A stretch of DNA of 64,000 bases from Dermanyssus gallinae (lineage: Eukaryota; Arthropoda; Arachnida; Mesostigmata; Dermanyssidae). Below are positions 11,846 to 23,699 of this stretch, piece by piece. Within the stretch, counting starts at the first letter, position 1. Every line of letters begins with the position of its first letter. The position numbers were made by a program, and so were the translations under genes. Under the pieces are notes generated by a model that searched no databases, had not been told where the DNA came from, and saw nothing but the letters and a program-made list of their open reading frames with translations. The stretch covers positions 1,412,290 to 1,476,289 of the forward strand of contig QVRM01005375.1 of the NCBI GenBank assembly GCA_003439945.1. The letters run 5' to 3'.

Positions 11846-12069
11846 TCAGACAGTGTGGGACTCAGCCGTCTAACGACAAGTCTTGGCGCCTAGCAAGAGT
11901 CGAGCCGAAGGATTAACGCAATACCCACTAAAAGCCTACATACATAGACGGCAGAGCCTACATAGATGTATAGTCGCTAAGATGACCTCCGTCTTGAGGG
12001 GTCCTTAACGCGGAAGAGTAACTACACACAGGCGGCGGGGAAGTCTCAGAAGTGTAAAATCGTTAGGTC
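11846..12069. other. Non-coding gap between SINE and LINE remnant
   Basis: No coding-like frame or repeat was recognised between the right SINE duplication and the LINE-like remnant. Confidence 0.55.
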
Positions 12070-12890
12070 TTGCTTGTCGAGTCGAGCATTAACAGCAACG
12101 CTAGAACGCTTTTCATAATTTTTCTTCTTCCTACTTCTTCTTTTGCCTTCACGATACGTTTCATGGGCTTTGCAGCCGCGTCCGTGTTTTTAATTGACAA
12201 GACCATGAGCGTGACTAGCTCTCCCAGCGTGTCACTTTTGGGCGTGCCTCGTCTGGTCTCGGCCTATGCGATGCATCGTAACACCTTAGGTTCCAAGGAG
12301 TCCACCTCGTCGCAGTACAAGCACTCCTTTGAATCGACTTTCTCCATCTGGTTTAAATACACCAAGAATTTGCCGTGACCCGTGAAAACCTTAGTGTTAT
12401 GCAAGACCGATATTTCATCCATCAGCGGATGTTCGGAATGATGTTCCTCATTCTTGGTTGCTCGACCGGGACGCTATCCTTCTACTACCGATCGAGTGTC
12501 ACCTCGCGTTCTTCTCCGAACATTCCTATCTGGGTTAACTTACAAGCTATTGCCTATAGCCTCCGCTATGTATGCAATCTTAATCAGCAGCCATTACAAG
12601 TTTGTGGACTCTAATTCGACTTTTATTTCGGTTACAGCTAAGGCTTCGAAAAAGAAGTTTTTGATCACTGCACGATACTCGTTCTGCTCCATTGCTACTG
12701 GAGACTCCGGCATGCTACACTTAGGTGGCCTGCACCAAACGCAACTCAAAACTAATTCACACGATATTTGTTTTTGATACTTTCGAAGGACGGCCCTCAC
12801 CGACGCGGTCCTCGGCGTGAGCTTGCTTAAATCGTACACGAGCGTTTCTATACGTTTAACCCAATTTCTAATGTTCTGACCCACATTGGT
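12070..12890 (-). pseudogene. R1-like LINE 3'-end remnant
   Basis: Read on the minus strand, about 12480 to 12280 contains LHNTKVFTGHGKF then Y-L, followed by ECLYC with 11 residues to LRC. This resembles the TGHG-x-F-xx-YL and Cys-Cys-His/Cys C-terminal region of R1/jockey-type non-LTR polyproteins. A lysine/arginine-rich tail follows to about 12080. Upstream on the same strand (12884-12594) is a 96-codon frame that may be the thumb region or unrelated. In-frame stops occur at the CIA*AET position and at several points near 12480-12600. It is a dead fragment. The family call rests on one motif block and is moderate. Confidence 0.5.
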
Positions 12891-13100
12891 ATTAAATCAT
12901 GTATAAATGCACGTGGATGATTGGGGTGTTTGAACATACCCATGGGTGAAATGTGCCCGCTGCCATGCCGTTCACGACGTCAGTCATGTTGCTTTAAGCG
13001 TTACTAGAGTTCACACTTAAGTAAGGATTTAAGTGTACAGACATCCAACTACGGCTGTGCTTGTCTAGTGTAAGTGTGCCGTAAGATGAGCGCCAAAGTG
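12891..13100. other. Non-coding gap
   Basis: Nothing recognised. Confidence 0.5.
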
Positions 13101-13162
13101 TGCATGCGAGTGTTGGCATTACGCCTGCATGCGAGTGTTGGCATTACGCCTGCGTGCGAGTT
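13101..13162. repeat. 25-bp tandem repeat
   Basis: A 25-base unit beginning TGCATGCGAGTGTTGGCATT is perfectly repeated at 13101-13125 and 13126-13150. A third, partial and diverged unit begins at 13151. Confidence 0.9.
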
Positions 13163-13199
13163 CGCCTATGCGTGCGTTGCCCACCATGTAAGCCTTTAT

Positions 13200-14450
13200 A
13201 CTGGCCATCGTTGTGGTGATTAGATACGCTGGGGAGTCGTCGTCGTTCTCGTTGTCATTACTAGGTTACTACTACTTTGGTCGTGGCTCATGTTCGAGCG
13301 CGCCAGCCCGTTCGTCATCCCAGTTAAACGCGTTCTTAGTGCTCTTAGTTTCAGTATCTTTCTTGCAGCCTGCTCGCTGCCGAAACGCATCCTTTCCTCT
13401 CAAGGTTGGCCATCCATCGAGGTGATGCGCTACTATGCGTCTTCTCCTCCTGCCCTCTCCGCCCGACCCCCTTACCTCTTCCCGCCCGTCCTCTTACCTC
13501 TTCTTCCCTCCGTCAATGCATAGTATCGTGGCGTACGACAAAGGAAAACGGGTAGGGAAAACGCTCTCGAAGTTCGTATGACGCTAGACCGACCAACCGA
13601 CCAACCGTCCGGCCGACCGACGAGATACGACGGTCAGCTAGAAACGGTGCCGGTAGTCATTGAAGGTCGTAGCAGCTGCACGTTCGTTGCCGTGGACGTC
13701 CTTCGTTTTGAGCTGCTGCTGCTGCCGCAGCGACTATGGCGGCCACCGCTGCCTGTCCGAATAAATTGCGCTCGTATGCAAAATAGCAACGACATCAGCA
13801 TCAGCAGCAACGGCAGAAGCAGCAGCAGCAGAATGAGTATCAGTAGGAGCAGAAGCAGCGATGGAAAAGAAGACGATAAAAGGTAGAACAGCGCTGCAAG
13901 CACGCCGCTGTAGTAGATGGGTAAACGTGTCTGCCTGCGTACGTGTGTAAACCTCTGGGGGACGGTCATATTCCCGTCGTCTACGGATGGCGCCGTAGGC
14001 AATGAGAGCGCGGCAGCACCCAAACGGCCACCCAGCCACCCAGCCAGGCAGCCAGGCAGCAAATGCCGGCGCAATGCAGCACTACGGACTCGGCGTTGCG
14101 GTGATGGCGACGGCGACAACCAAAGGAGTGGCAAAAAAAGAGAATTGAGTGTAGATATGAGTAGAAAGGAGACAAGGAGGTGCAGGAGGAGGAGGAGGCG
14201 GAGGATGGGGAGGAGGAGGAGGAAAGAGATTCGGGGGTTCGGGGGGAGAGAGGCGACAAGGGGTACGAAGGGCGAATAGGTCGTAGGCGCAACCGGGAGG
14301 GGAAAGCACCCTTCCTGCTCGCGGCATAATGGAGCCGGCCTTTTCACAATAGGCCAAAAATGTCGCCCACTTTAAGGAAAGCCGTGGGCAATAAGGTGCG
14401 GTTATTTTTGACTTTTTCGCGAGAGTAGAATCACCGCGCACGCCTGACGC
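13200..14450. other. CpG-rich block with simple repeats
   Basis: GC- and CpG-rich sequence with CCGA/CCAA runs (about 13580-13620), CAGCAG-like runs (13800-13860) and purine-rich GGAGGA runs (14170-14260). Open frames of 237 codons (minus, 13634-14347) and 119-120 codons are low-complexity and overlap on both strands. It resembles a promoter/5'UTR region of a host gene. No protein family is recognised. Confidence 0.4.
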
Positions 14451-15034
14451 TGGCTTTGTCTTGACGTTTTGTTGACTCAGACATAATGCCTTGTATCTTT
14501 TTACTGCATTTCACTTTATGGCAGAACAACAATATTTGTAGTCTTTACTGTTTCTCGCCTACCCGTATTTTGCGCGTTTACTTTATTCCTCGGTCCGCGC
14601 GGTAAGGCCGCACAGGAACTTTCCGGCATTCTTCCTGTTCATGATCGCCTCAGGCTCTAAACCAGAACGTAGGCATTGCGTCTTGAACGCTCGCTATCGC
14701 TGCCATAATTTCGGATAGACGTCTACAAACAGAGTAGCCTAAGCTACCTTCGTTGCGTTGAGCCGTTTATTCGTAGCTATCGAAACATGCAAAAAAGCTG
14801 CACGTCTATTTCAACAGCCATTCAAGTGAATAATTACGTAGAGCAAATGCTCAACACTGTGTTTTGCTTATTCTGGAGTTCAAATCTTACAAACAATTAC
14901 TTTTAGAACCTGATAGAAGTGTTATACGCTACATGAAAACTATACATTTTACAATATAGCTAATATGCTTGGTTGAAACTCTGAATAGCAAATTGGTAAT
15001 AAAAGTTTTGCTTTCCAAAAGTTTATATTTAAAC

Positions 15035-15037
<3 letters not shown>
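14451..15037. other. AT-rich non-coding stretch
   Basis: No recognised feature before the long (TA)n tract. Confidence 0.6.

Positions 15038-15100
<63 letters not shown>
15038..15100. repeat. (TA)n microsatellite
   Basis: 63 bases of uninterrupted alternating T and A; shorter TA runs follow at about 15180-15197. The flanking 15100-15640 is AT-rich with no gene seen. Confidence 0.97.
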
Positions 15101-15102
<2 letters not shown>

Positions 15103-15639
15103 CGTTTTCATTTATTTTATCCGGTGTAGACGTTCATAAGGAACTAATTGTTACCTCTTACATATAAGCAAATAAAGATCTATATATATATATATATAAA
15201 CAAAATTATCGACAGAAAAAATATATATATTTACATATATACATTTCAATTTAACTTCATGCGATTATAGATATAGTGACTATTCTGCAATGAAACTAAC
15301 ATTTTTTAGGTAATTAGGCCCTACTCGAGACACCTTTTCAATAAGTAATATATAAAAAATTATATTTGATCTCATCTACAAGTAATAGTTTATACGTGGG
15401 TATTCGCTAACTGAAATTAAAAAGTAGCAAAATAAAAAAAAAACAATAAAAATGTCTTTCTAGACGGCAGAGTCGAGAAAGGGTCCACTTAATCTAGCGA
15501 TATTTTATTATTTATCTTCTTAAAATTGTAGAAAATCTCAACTACAAAAAGATGCATATATATAACAAATATATAATTATGAGAAACTATAATTACATAT
15601 TTTTTTGTCGTTATTCTTTGTCGTGCAACATTCGCCCTA

Positions 15640-16545
15640 TCTAAATGAAATCGAAATTAGGAACCATGCAATTTAAATGACAAGAGGCCGGCCCTGGATT
15701 CCGTTCCACGATGTTTGGACGTACTTGATAGACTTTAATTTTTTCAAGTAAAAACGTTTTAGAGAGACCAGAATAAGTAATAGTCTGAAGGCGCAGGGTC
15801 GGGGAGTATGACAGGTGCTTAATAAGCTTCCAGCCCAATTTGTATAGCTTCTAAGGCTGGTGTAGTTCACTTGGGTTGGTGCGTTGTCGTGCTGACACCT
15901 TCCCTGTTCACGAATTATGGACGCGTTCGAATTATTTTTTCTTGAATTCCTTGAAGTTTTTGGCAGTAGAGATGCGTGTTGATTGTCTGGTTCCTTCTCA
16001 AAAGTTCAAAGTAAACGATACATACCTCTTATATTCCACGAGCAACACACGCTCCGCTTGGGTTGGCTCTAAAAACTGCCTAAGCCCTCGGACCAGAACT
16101 TTGCCTGCTTACATTCCCATAGAAGATCTATTTTTCATCGCAGGTTATTAAAGCAAAGAAGAGCTTAGCGGTGACAATTACAGCAGAGAAGTGCAGACGC
16201 ACATGCATTCTAATGTGTTGACAATACTCGGTTTGCAAAGAACTCACTTATAGAGCTTAAAAGTTATTCCATGTTTTTTGAGCGACCGTGATTGTTTCGT
16301 CAACCTCAACAATTGTTGGATTTTGTGGCATCTTTAAACGCAGAACATCCTCTTCCAGTTAAGAGGATCGACCGGATATTGATTCATCGTATAGGTTAAA
16401 ATCTCCTCCACGCAACTTGGCAATCTATGTTCGACAGGTTCGTTCATTGATTGAATCATCCCCGAATATGGAAGATATGTTTTGACAAGCTACAGCAGCG
16501 TTGGAATCGTTCCTAAAGCCTTACAGTAAAACATTTCAAATTTGC
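15640..16545 (-). pseudogene. Decayed mariner-family transposase (second relic)
   Basis: Reading the minus strand from about 16545 downward gives AVACQNISSIFG, INERTCRT*IAKLRGGDFN and DESISGRSS*LEEDVLRL. These are the N-terminal helix-turn-helix of mariner transposases, and all lie in one frame with two stops. Lower down are LLRRNQTINTHLYCQKLQ, QHDNAP (second catalytic aspartate) at about 15880-15895 and KHLSYSPTL...SLSKTFLLEK (the SPDLAPSDY region with the aspartates lost). Frameshifts separate these blocks. The sequence matches neither the relic at 6159 nor the element at 26105 closely, so it is another lineage. It is a fossil with no coding capacity. Confidence 0.82.
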
Positions 16546-16629
16546 ACTTTACATTAACCATTTCTTTACCATCCCAGAGAACAACTAGGCTTTAGCGCCA
16601 ACACGTAGCCTACCGGCTGATGCCCTTAT

Positions 16630-16686
16630 GACTGCCTTGCAACATAGGGAGTATAGGACTCCCTAGGACTGCCTTGCAACATAGGG
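16630..16686. repeat. Direct repeat around a short hairpin
   Basis: GACTGCCTTGCAACATAGGG occurs at 16630-16649 and 16667-16686. The spacer between them, together with the repeat edges, forms GGGAGT...ACTCCC, a small inverted repeat. It sits between two transposase relics and may be an excision footprint or a local duplication. Confidence 0.8.
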
Positions 16687-16707
16687 TATTTTTTGATGAC
16701 ACGCATC

Positions 16708-17600
16708 CTAATTTATAAAATTAAGAATCTGGCTCACAGAGGAACTCTTGACATGTTTGTTTATTATAACCCCTGCCCGCTCACGCTGATCACTTTTTTC
16801 AATTCGGGATCTAAGCCGCCTGCAGAACCGTGCCAAATTCTCGTGTTTAAATGCTTGAACGTTTTTTATAGCGGCACTGAGCAAGTCCACATGAGTTGAC
16901 GAGACCTGTTGGACTCTCGCTCAATACGTAGTAGGCCGACGGATTCAAATAAGGACTGTTGTTCAGCGGCCATATGTCCTCAAAGCATGCTCGTATATTT
17001 AGATCAGCCATCCCTGTACTAAACGGCCGACTGTACTAACGGGAAGTGCCATCTTGCTAAAAAAACGCATGGCAGTCCCTTAAATAGTCTAATATAGCCA
17101 CGATTTTACGACAGCTCGTAGAGCACGCAAGCAAACTTATTTTGTTATTGGTTTGCCTTTCTGAAGAAAGTACGGCGGCATAGTGTCACTTTCTTTACTG
17201 GGCACAACACTAAAAACGAGAACACTTGTCGGGTATTTGCTCTCACACGGGGGACATCACTTGGGTCGTGATCAAGCCAGCGATCATTCCTGCGATCGAG
17301 TTTTGCATTTGAGGTGAATATTTTCTCGTCTCGAAGACGACCTATTGCTTCGTGCTTGAGATACGAGAGAAGCAATATGCTTCAAGCAGGTGTATTGGCT
17401 TTCGCGGTTTCAGAGAACCTTTCTTGTATGACATAGGAATTGTACCTAAGGTCCTTGTGAACAAGTTTGCAAATTTTCGTTATGGCCATATTTAGTTAGG
17501 CCATATTAGCCATACGCGCAACACTGCTGATCGAATATAAACAAATCCTGAGAAATTTGTAGTTGGACTATGTCGATCAGTTCTTGAATCCTTTCTGTGG
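16708..17600 (-). pseudogene. IS630/Tc1-superfamily transposase relic (family A, copy 1)
   Basis: On the minus strand, from about 17600 downward, the blocks are ERIQELIDIVQLQI, HKDLRYNSYVIQERF with SETAKANT, GRLRDEKIFT then LDRRNDRWLDHDPSDVP (first catalytic region), a QQDG-like block, WPLNNSPYLNPSAYYV (third region, normally SPDLNPLDYYVW) and LLSAAIKNVQ with RRLRSRIEK at the C-terminus. The blocks lie in different frames with stops, so the gene is dead. The sequence is related to the plus-strand relic at 40060-40680 and differs from mariner proper (LNPLDYYVW-type signature). The order and spacing fit a complete transposase of about 300 residues. Confidence 0.72.
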
Positions 17601-17871
17601 GCACTTTGTCATGAATCTACCTCTTTACTGTGCAAGGATTCTACTGGTTCTGTTTTCTTCTACAACGGTGCAATCGGGTGCAATCCGCTGAACTGTTTAT
17701 AGACTGACATAATATATTGCCAATACATATTGCCAAGATGACGCATCATCTCCTGCTGCTATGCTTAGCACGTATTTGTGTTCTTCTGAACATAAGTTTT
17801 CATCCGCTAACCGGTTTAGCGCATTCCTTATACAATGAGGGTTCGAATCGAAAAGCTCGCTAATTAGACGG

Positions 17872-17908
<37 letters not shown>

Positions 17909-18738
17909 AGTGTACTTAAAGGCCATCTACTCCATTTGAGAGGAAGTCGCATAATAGTTTCATAAAGAAACACTAGACATAGTCCAGTCCGTCTGAACAA
18001 TGTACGGATTACACGTCCCGCCTTGACTGGTTGCTACTCGTGTTTGCTTAACTAGTTTACAACCGGAGAGACGAGCTAAATAGCGATATGGTGATCATAG
18101 TGGAGCCATCTGTGTGACCTTAAGTGCCCGTTTGCCTTTTTCTTGGCCCGGCCAACTATTGTAATCTGAAGCATACTGTGTATGCTGCTAAGAAGAGAGA
18201 GAGAGAGACAAGCGTGACGAATACAAACAAGTTCAATGGTGTCGTTTTCAGCGTCCAATGGGCGCGGGGGCTCTGGCGTTTCCCTTCACAAAAGCCCCTT
18301 ACACTATTCCTCAACCCCTCGCGGTTAGCCACCATGAACATAGACGGCGTGCATGAAAACAGCGGGACCAGATATAATAGTTTGAGTAAAATATCGCTAG
18401 CAGTCTAATAACCAACGAGGCGGATTAATGAAATCCCTTCGTTCCCCTGTTCTACATGCAGGCTTAATTTCATTAGTCACCCATCCGGCCAGGCCTCTCT
18501 GGCTTAGCGTACTTGAAATAGAGAGCGCGTAGTTGCACTAGCAACGTGGGTGGCATTTAAGGGGGTTACCCGTTTGATCCTCTGTTCAGCTCTCTCGCCG
18601 ACGCTCTGACGAACACACGAGGGGTTGGCTAAAATTGAAACCGCTGTGCAGTCTGCTACAAGTCAGCGGGATATCGTATTTGTAGGGTCGACAACAACAA
18701 GAAGAACGGCCCAGTGTCAATGAGTGAACCGTTACAAC

Positions 18739-18741
<3 letters not shown>
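17601..18741. other. Non-coding stretch with TA tract and weak tRNA-like patch
   Basis: It holds a (TA)n tract at 17875-17906. At about 17810-17855, TAGCGCATTCC and GGTTCGAATCG resemble tRNA A and B boxes but are too close together for a tRNA; this may be a decayed SINE. The inverted pair GATTAATGAAAT / AATTTCATTAGTC lies near 18425-18478. No gene seen. Confidence 0.5.

Positions 18742-18795
<54 letters not shown>
18742..18795. repeat. (TA)n microsatellite
   Basis: 54 bases of alternating T and A. Confidence 0.97.
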
Positions 18796-18797
<2 letters not shown>

Positions 18798-19640
18798 ATG
18801 CAATCTAAATTGGTAGAAGCAATGGTCTGCGCCATGAAGCGGATCAGGCTGTTATTTATAATGGCGCGTGCAATGCATTATGATGAACGCATTGGTGGCG
18901 ACAAAATAGTGCTCGTCTCGTTTCGCGTAAAGACGCTTGACCGATCCCACAGTTAGATCCCTGACTGCCATGGCCGTTTGCAGAGCAGGTTCGCTTCACA
19001 GAACCTGGCCTACCCTAACTGTGCTCGGTATCCTGTTTTCTTAGTATGATGCTGCGGATTAAATCATGTGACTACGATAAACGGGTAAACAGATACCACT
19101 TGGTTGGTGTCGACATTTATCTACGACTCACAGCAATGTATAAATAATAACGTTTGGAAGCGCAAGGATGAGCACACTCGGCGTGTTTTAAATATGTAGA
19201 ACGCTCGTTGCACTGGTGTTACACCCCGGTACTGCAAACTACCTGTAACTAAGGACAAAACTTTAAGTAAGTTTGGACCTATTGTACCCATATTTAGCAC
19301 TTGATCCCAATTTGCATAATTGCTGGCTTTTTTGTATGCTTTTCTTTAATATCTAAAGGCTTTCTAACCCTCATATTTATGTAATGCCAGAACGCGCAGA
19401 GGTCTCACATATTTGGGAGAGAAATTCTGGTGAATACGACGAAGATTTTGCGGAACATTACACAAAGGTTTGTTTTTTAGTGTTTAGTATATAAAAAGAC
19501 CGTTAGTGTTCATATGCTAACTGATCAAACTCTCTGTAATGCCGTTCTTATTCTCCTAGAGAGTATGACATTCCATTACTTAACCGTGAGATTATTCACG
19601 TTGCTAAAAAATATTAGGCATCAGTCATTAAATATACATG
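18796..19640. other. Non-coding stretch
   Basis: AT-rich, no recognised feature. Confidence 0.6.
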
Positions 19641-19644
19641 TGTT

Positions 19645-19646
<2 letters not shown>

Positions 19647-19694
<48 letters not shown>
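19647..19694. repeat. (TA)n microsatellite
   Basis: 48 bases of alternating A and T, continuing with one interruption to about 19705. Confidence 0.97.
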
Positions 19695-19697
<3 letters not shown>

Positions 19698-19705
19698 TAT
19701 ATATA

Positions 19706-19950
19706 GTAAAATGAATATAGGTAGGTTTCGCTGTGTTTGGCGTCTTTAAAAATAAATGTTCGCGTAATTGCCACGGCGATAGGGCTCGTCCAGTCACAAA
19801 AGTCCAAAGATTGTCAGAACCTTCTAGAGACATAAAAGCAAATTCCCTACGTACGACCATAGACTTTTCCCATGCGATCCATAAATGCCCTACATTCAGC
19901 ACTTGTTCGGCCATTGAGTTTCTCACAGCCGCATGCAGTATCTTTTGTCG
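19706..19950 (-). CDS. Unidentified minus-strand open frame
   Basis: The minus frame is open for about 80 codons before it runs into the TA tract, where it becomes meaningless. The upstream part reads RQKILHAAVRNSMAEQV then GHLWIAWEKSMVVRREF, which looks protein-like. Two TAG codons stand immediately upstream. It may be a retroelement remnant or chance; no family recognised. Confidence 0.2.
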
Positions 19951-19999
19951 AGTCTACTACGAGAAGTTACAAGATTCGTAGCCCAATGCAGCAATGCAT

Positions 20000-20560
20000 G
20001 CGTGCACACCCCTAGATAGGCCTCACGAACAAACCGCCATGCACGCAGGCCTTAACTGCCGGGTACATGAGTGAACGCGTGTTGGTCCGATAGCGGCTGT
20101 GCAGAGGCTCAGGCAAAGCTAACGGCAGACACAGCAGCAGCGGCATCAAAAGCAGCTTGTCGTGTTCGGCGACTTCGACGCGTGCGACTCGCTGCTCCAG
20201 ACAACGCCTGGTGATGGCGGACGCATCTCTAAAACTTATCTCCTCCAATTTTCCAGATGAACGCGCTTGCGTCGCTCTGGCGTGCATCCGATCCCGACTT
20301 GAACTCTACGCCATGTTCGGGGAGCTTTAGTTCACAAAGCTGCTCGTTGCTGGGCCGGCCAGGGCTACCGCCTCCGCGCGGCATTTTACAGCAGCGCAAA
20401 GAGATTCCTGTGCCGGCCAGCTGTCTTTTATCGTCGTCGCGTTTCGACATTTCGACCCAAGTGTGTTCGCTTTGACCTTAGCCACGGTCTGGCGCATTTC
20501 GTTCGATCTTTGTTGAAATGTGACTACTACACCTACTCGTCGAGCAACTTGAATGCACAC
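20000..20560. other. GC-rich block with overlapping open frames
   Basis: GC-rich with open frames on both strands. The most protein-like is a 41-codon plus frame starting ATG at 20213 (MADASLKLISSNFPDERACV...) with a reasonable start context (GGTGATGG). It ends at a TAG with no clear splice donor. It could be an upstream ORF or a small exon; not identified. Confidence 0.3.
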
Positions 20561-21400
20561 ACTTAAATCGCCTGCTGGATCGTACTTCGAATAATTTCCA
20601 GAAAATGTACTCCTTTCAAATCTCGCACTCTTCTCTGTGCGTCTTCTCTACATTATGCTTAATCATACTCACATTAGCGGCGCCGAGGCTGTGTCCGGCC
20701 GAAGCAAATAAACAGGGAGCGTGGAAATACATGATTCCCATTTAGTACCTTAGAATAGACCAGCCAAAAGTGGAAGAGCGGAACCCGCCATGGAAGAGAG
20801 GATGCACTACCGTGATAACATCAATGTGCATAGGTGAAAGACTATATATATATATATATATATATGTAAAGAAAATATTGTGATGATTTATTATTTATTA
20901 ACAATACGCTTGCACACTCGGCAGTGCTCGCCTTATATATATATCGCCTTATATATGATCCACATCAAAGACCGTGTCGACCGTCGTCAAACCGGACATC
21001 ATTAGTGCTTCAATGAAGGTTTGCTCAACGTATCATTAGCTCTCATACACATATAATATAGTTGCTTGTTAGCCACCCGAAAAAAAAACCGTTTCTTACA
21101 TGACAGACGTTTTACAACGTTGAGTGAAATTTGTCGTGCAGCCTCTTCCAGCCTCTTTCTCAAATAATTTTTTTTCGATCAATCGCTTCTCGTACCTCAG
21201 CGGGTACATCGATATTTTGAGTATATATATGAAACAGTATGCCGATTGATGAGCATGTCTCTATTGTGAACAGTATAAGCAATACCTAGTGATAGAAATA
21301 GAAACATACAATCTGTCTGTCTGGATAGATGCATTGCATCTTTTAGAACCAGACTCCCACGTGCGCGCACAGGTGGAGTTCTACGTCGTAGCGTTGTCAT
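20561..21400. other. Non-coding stretch
   Basis: It contains a short (TA)n at about 20844-20865 and partial TATATA repeats near 20935-20957. No gene recognised. Confidence 0.55.
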
Positions 21401-21900
21401 AGGAATGTCATGGCAAGCGCTGGATGTGGCGACGTTGGTATTTGGCTGGCACAGCAGGGTGCTCTTCTAGATGATTGCCTGTTTGTCTAACTCCATCTAC
21501 CCTGCTGCTGCTGCTGCTGCTGTCGGATGAAGATTCATATGCGCGGATGCGGCTACACGTGTACATCTCTACGCACGCGCCCGTATGTGAACGCTTGCGT
21601 GAATTGTTCGCCTCAAGGCTTGAAGAAAGACAACAACACATCGCGTGGAGGTCATGGCAAGGCTTCCGCGCAATAGCATGGCACCCCTGCCGAAACTGCT
21701 CGTCAGGCGGCTGCAATGGGAGACCTACCGATCACTACTCTTGTGTTTGCTGCCAGCATCACCCCTGTGGATCCTGATGACTACGATCGGAATAGACGCA
21801 GCGCAGGGGTTACCGCACGAAGTTGGGACATCGGTATGTACTGTGCTGGTGGGGTAGGTGAAGCAAAAATAAGCTAGAGAAGAAGAAGTAGTAATTCGGA
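21400..21900. other. GC-rich block with a (CTG)n run
   Basis: It holds a CTG-rich run at about 21502-21523 and open frames of 70-102 codons on both strands (for example 21475-21777 plus, 21408-21716 minus). None matches a known family. Confidence 0.35.
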
Positions 21901-22560
21901 AATCGATGCCCACCTGGCAAAAGAGAGAGAGAGAGATGCGGCTGTCCTTGAGCGTTTCCGGTCATCTCTATCATACAGGTCTTTGAGGCAAAACTTCTCT
22001 GCTCCTCAAAGAAGGCAGGGAGTGGACCTGCTATATAGCCACGGCTTTACAGGTAGACGGTGCTGCATATCACGTTGGTACGTTAGGACGCTGCAGCTCA
22101 GCGTTCAAGCTTACCGTTTGCTACCACCTAACGCCGTTAGTGGGAGTGACACTAACTGAAGTGGCAGCATAAAGATGCTAGCCACTGTAGTAGTGAGAGG
22201 CAATCGATTTTTGCCTTAGGCTAGTTCGTGTAACCTGGCTGGTCTAATCAGATGAGGAATAAAGTGCGTCAAACATGCAAGGTATTATTTGCAGTTTTTC
22301 GTCGTTGTATGCTTAATCCCATGTATTGTAATGTTAATATTGCGAACACTCCTAATATTATTATTTATTACTACGGGTAATAGAAAGAAGGTAAAAACAA
22401 CAATTCAAAACAAAAAAATGTATACAACGGGAAGCAAACAGCTAATAAATTATACGGCAATCATCGACTGCTGAGGCTAAACAATGCAATGTCTGAGAGT
22501 TCTATGGCAGCAATATAGACGGCGTGCTCGATCTATAGGCGTTCCATAGGTCCGTCATCT
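21901..22560. other. Non-coding stretch
   Basis: No recognised feature; AT-rich toward its end. Confidence 0.6.
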
Positions 22561-23460
22561 ATTTTGCTGCTATTTGGTTGTTGGTTTTGCTTTGCAGTCC
22601 GGCGCAAGACCTTATTTCACCCTCGTTTAACTGGCATCGACAACAAGGCCGCCGCCACCCACGCCGACAGACGCCAGTGGCAACTGCGCCCACAGTGCTG
22701 GTCGGTGAGATCGACGGCCATATCTTTCACGACGGAAACGCTAGAGCAGTCATCGGCAGGACGCCCCTTCGCGCCCCCTGCGGGTGCGGAGGTTGTGGCG
22801 TGAGCCACTGCCGTTGCCACCGTTGCACTCGACGATTCGACGATTCACTGCACTGCGTTGGCCGCCATGACCCGCTGTTTTCTATATATTGGAGCATGAG
22901 TAGAACGTCAAGCAAGAGCACAGAGAGCAATGAGGCAGGCGGAGAGATAGAGAGGTAGGGAGAGGGAGATATGCGGGAGATGTGGAGGGGGAGTAACAAC
23001 TCTAACATCGGGAGGAGCAGTTGAGGCACAAGATTTGTGTTCCTTCATCCCCGCTCGGCCCGTTGTCGATAACTGCATCATCGAACACGCAGGCAGGCAT
23101 TCGTACAGCAGCGGGCAAACTACCTTGCTGCCAATCCACCCATGGCCAGGCCATACGGCAAGCAAAGACCATATGGCCTAGACATCACAGATTATATATG
23201 AGTACCGAAACAAACCCCATCCACAATTGCATGCCTCCCCCAAGCACTGTTGTTGCTCGGCAACTTCCTTCGTCGTCGGCACTCGTTGTCGTCGTCGTTC
23301 GAGACGGCATCCGCGCCCTTAACCCTCCCTGCTGCAGATTCCCGAGGGGAGACCGCCTCCCGGCCCTTATCCAGTTACTTCGTGCGCCTTGGCAGTTAGG
23401 CGGCGCCACAACGATATTTGCTAACATTGTAACTACCTTCAAAGCATCGTCATGCTAGTA
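22560..23460. other. CpG-rich block, possible exon or 5'UTR region
   Basis: GC/CpG-rich with frames of 126 (22578-22958) and 145 codons (23021-23458) on the plus strand and comparable minus frames. They are arginine-, proline- and serine-rich and unrecognised. A purine-rich AGAGAGGTAGGGAG stretch is at about 22945. Open frames on both strands reflect base composition as much as coding. Confidence 0.35.
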
Positions 23461-23489
23461 TATATTACTTACGCTGCCATTGTATATAT

Positions 23490-23690
<201 letters not shown>

Positions 23691-23699
23691 AGTCTACTC

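Noticed and set aside
13634..14347. 237-codon minus frame as a gene
   Set aside because: Low-complexity Leu/Ser/Pro composition, several overlapping frames open on both strands, no domain.
17810..17860. tRNA gene
   Set aside because: A-box-like and B-box-like patches are too close and no cloverleaf acceptor stem can be formed.
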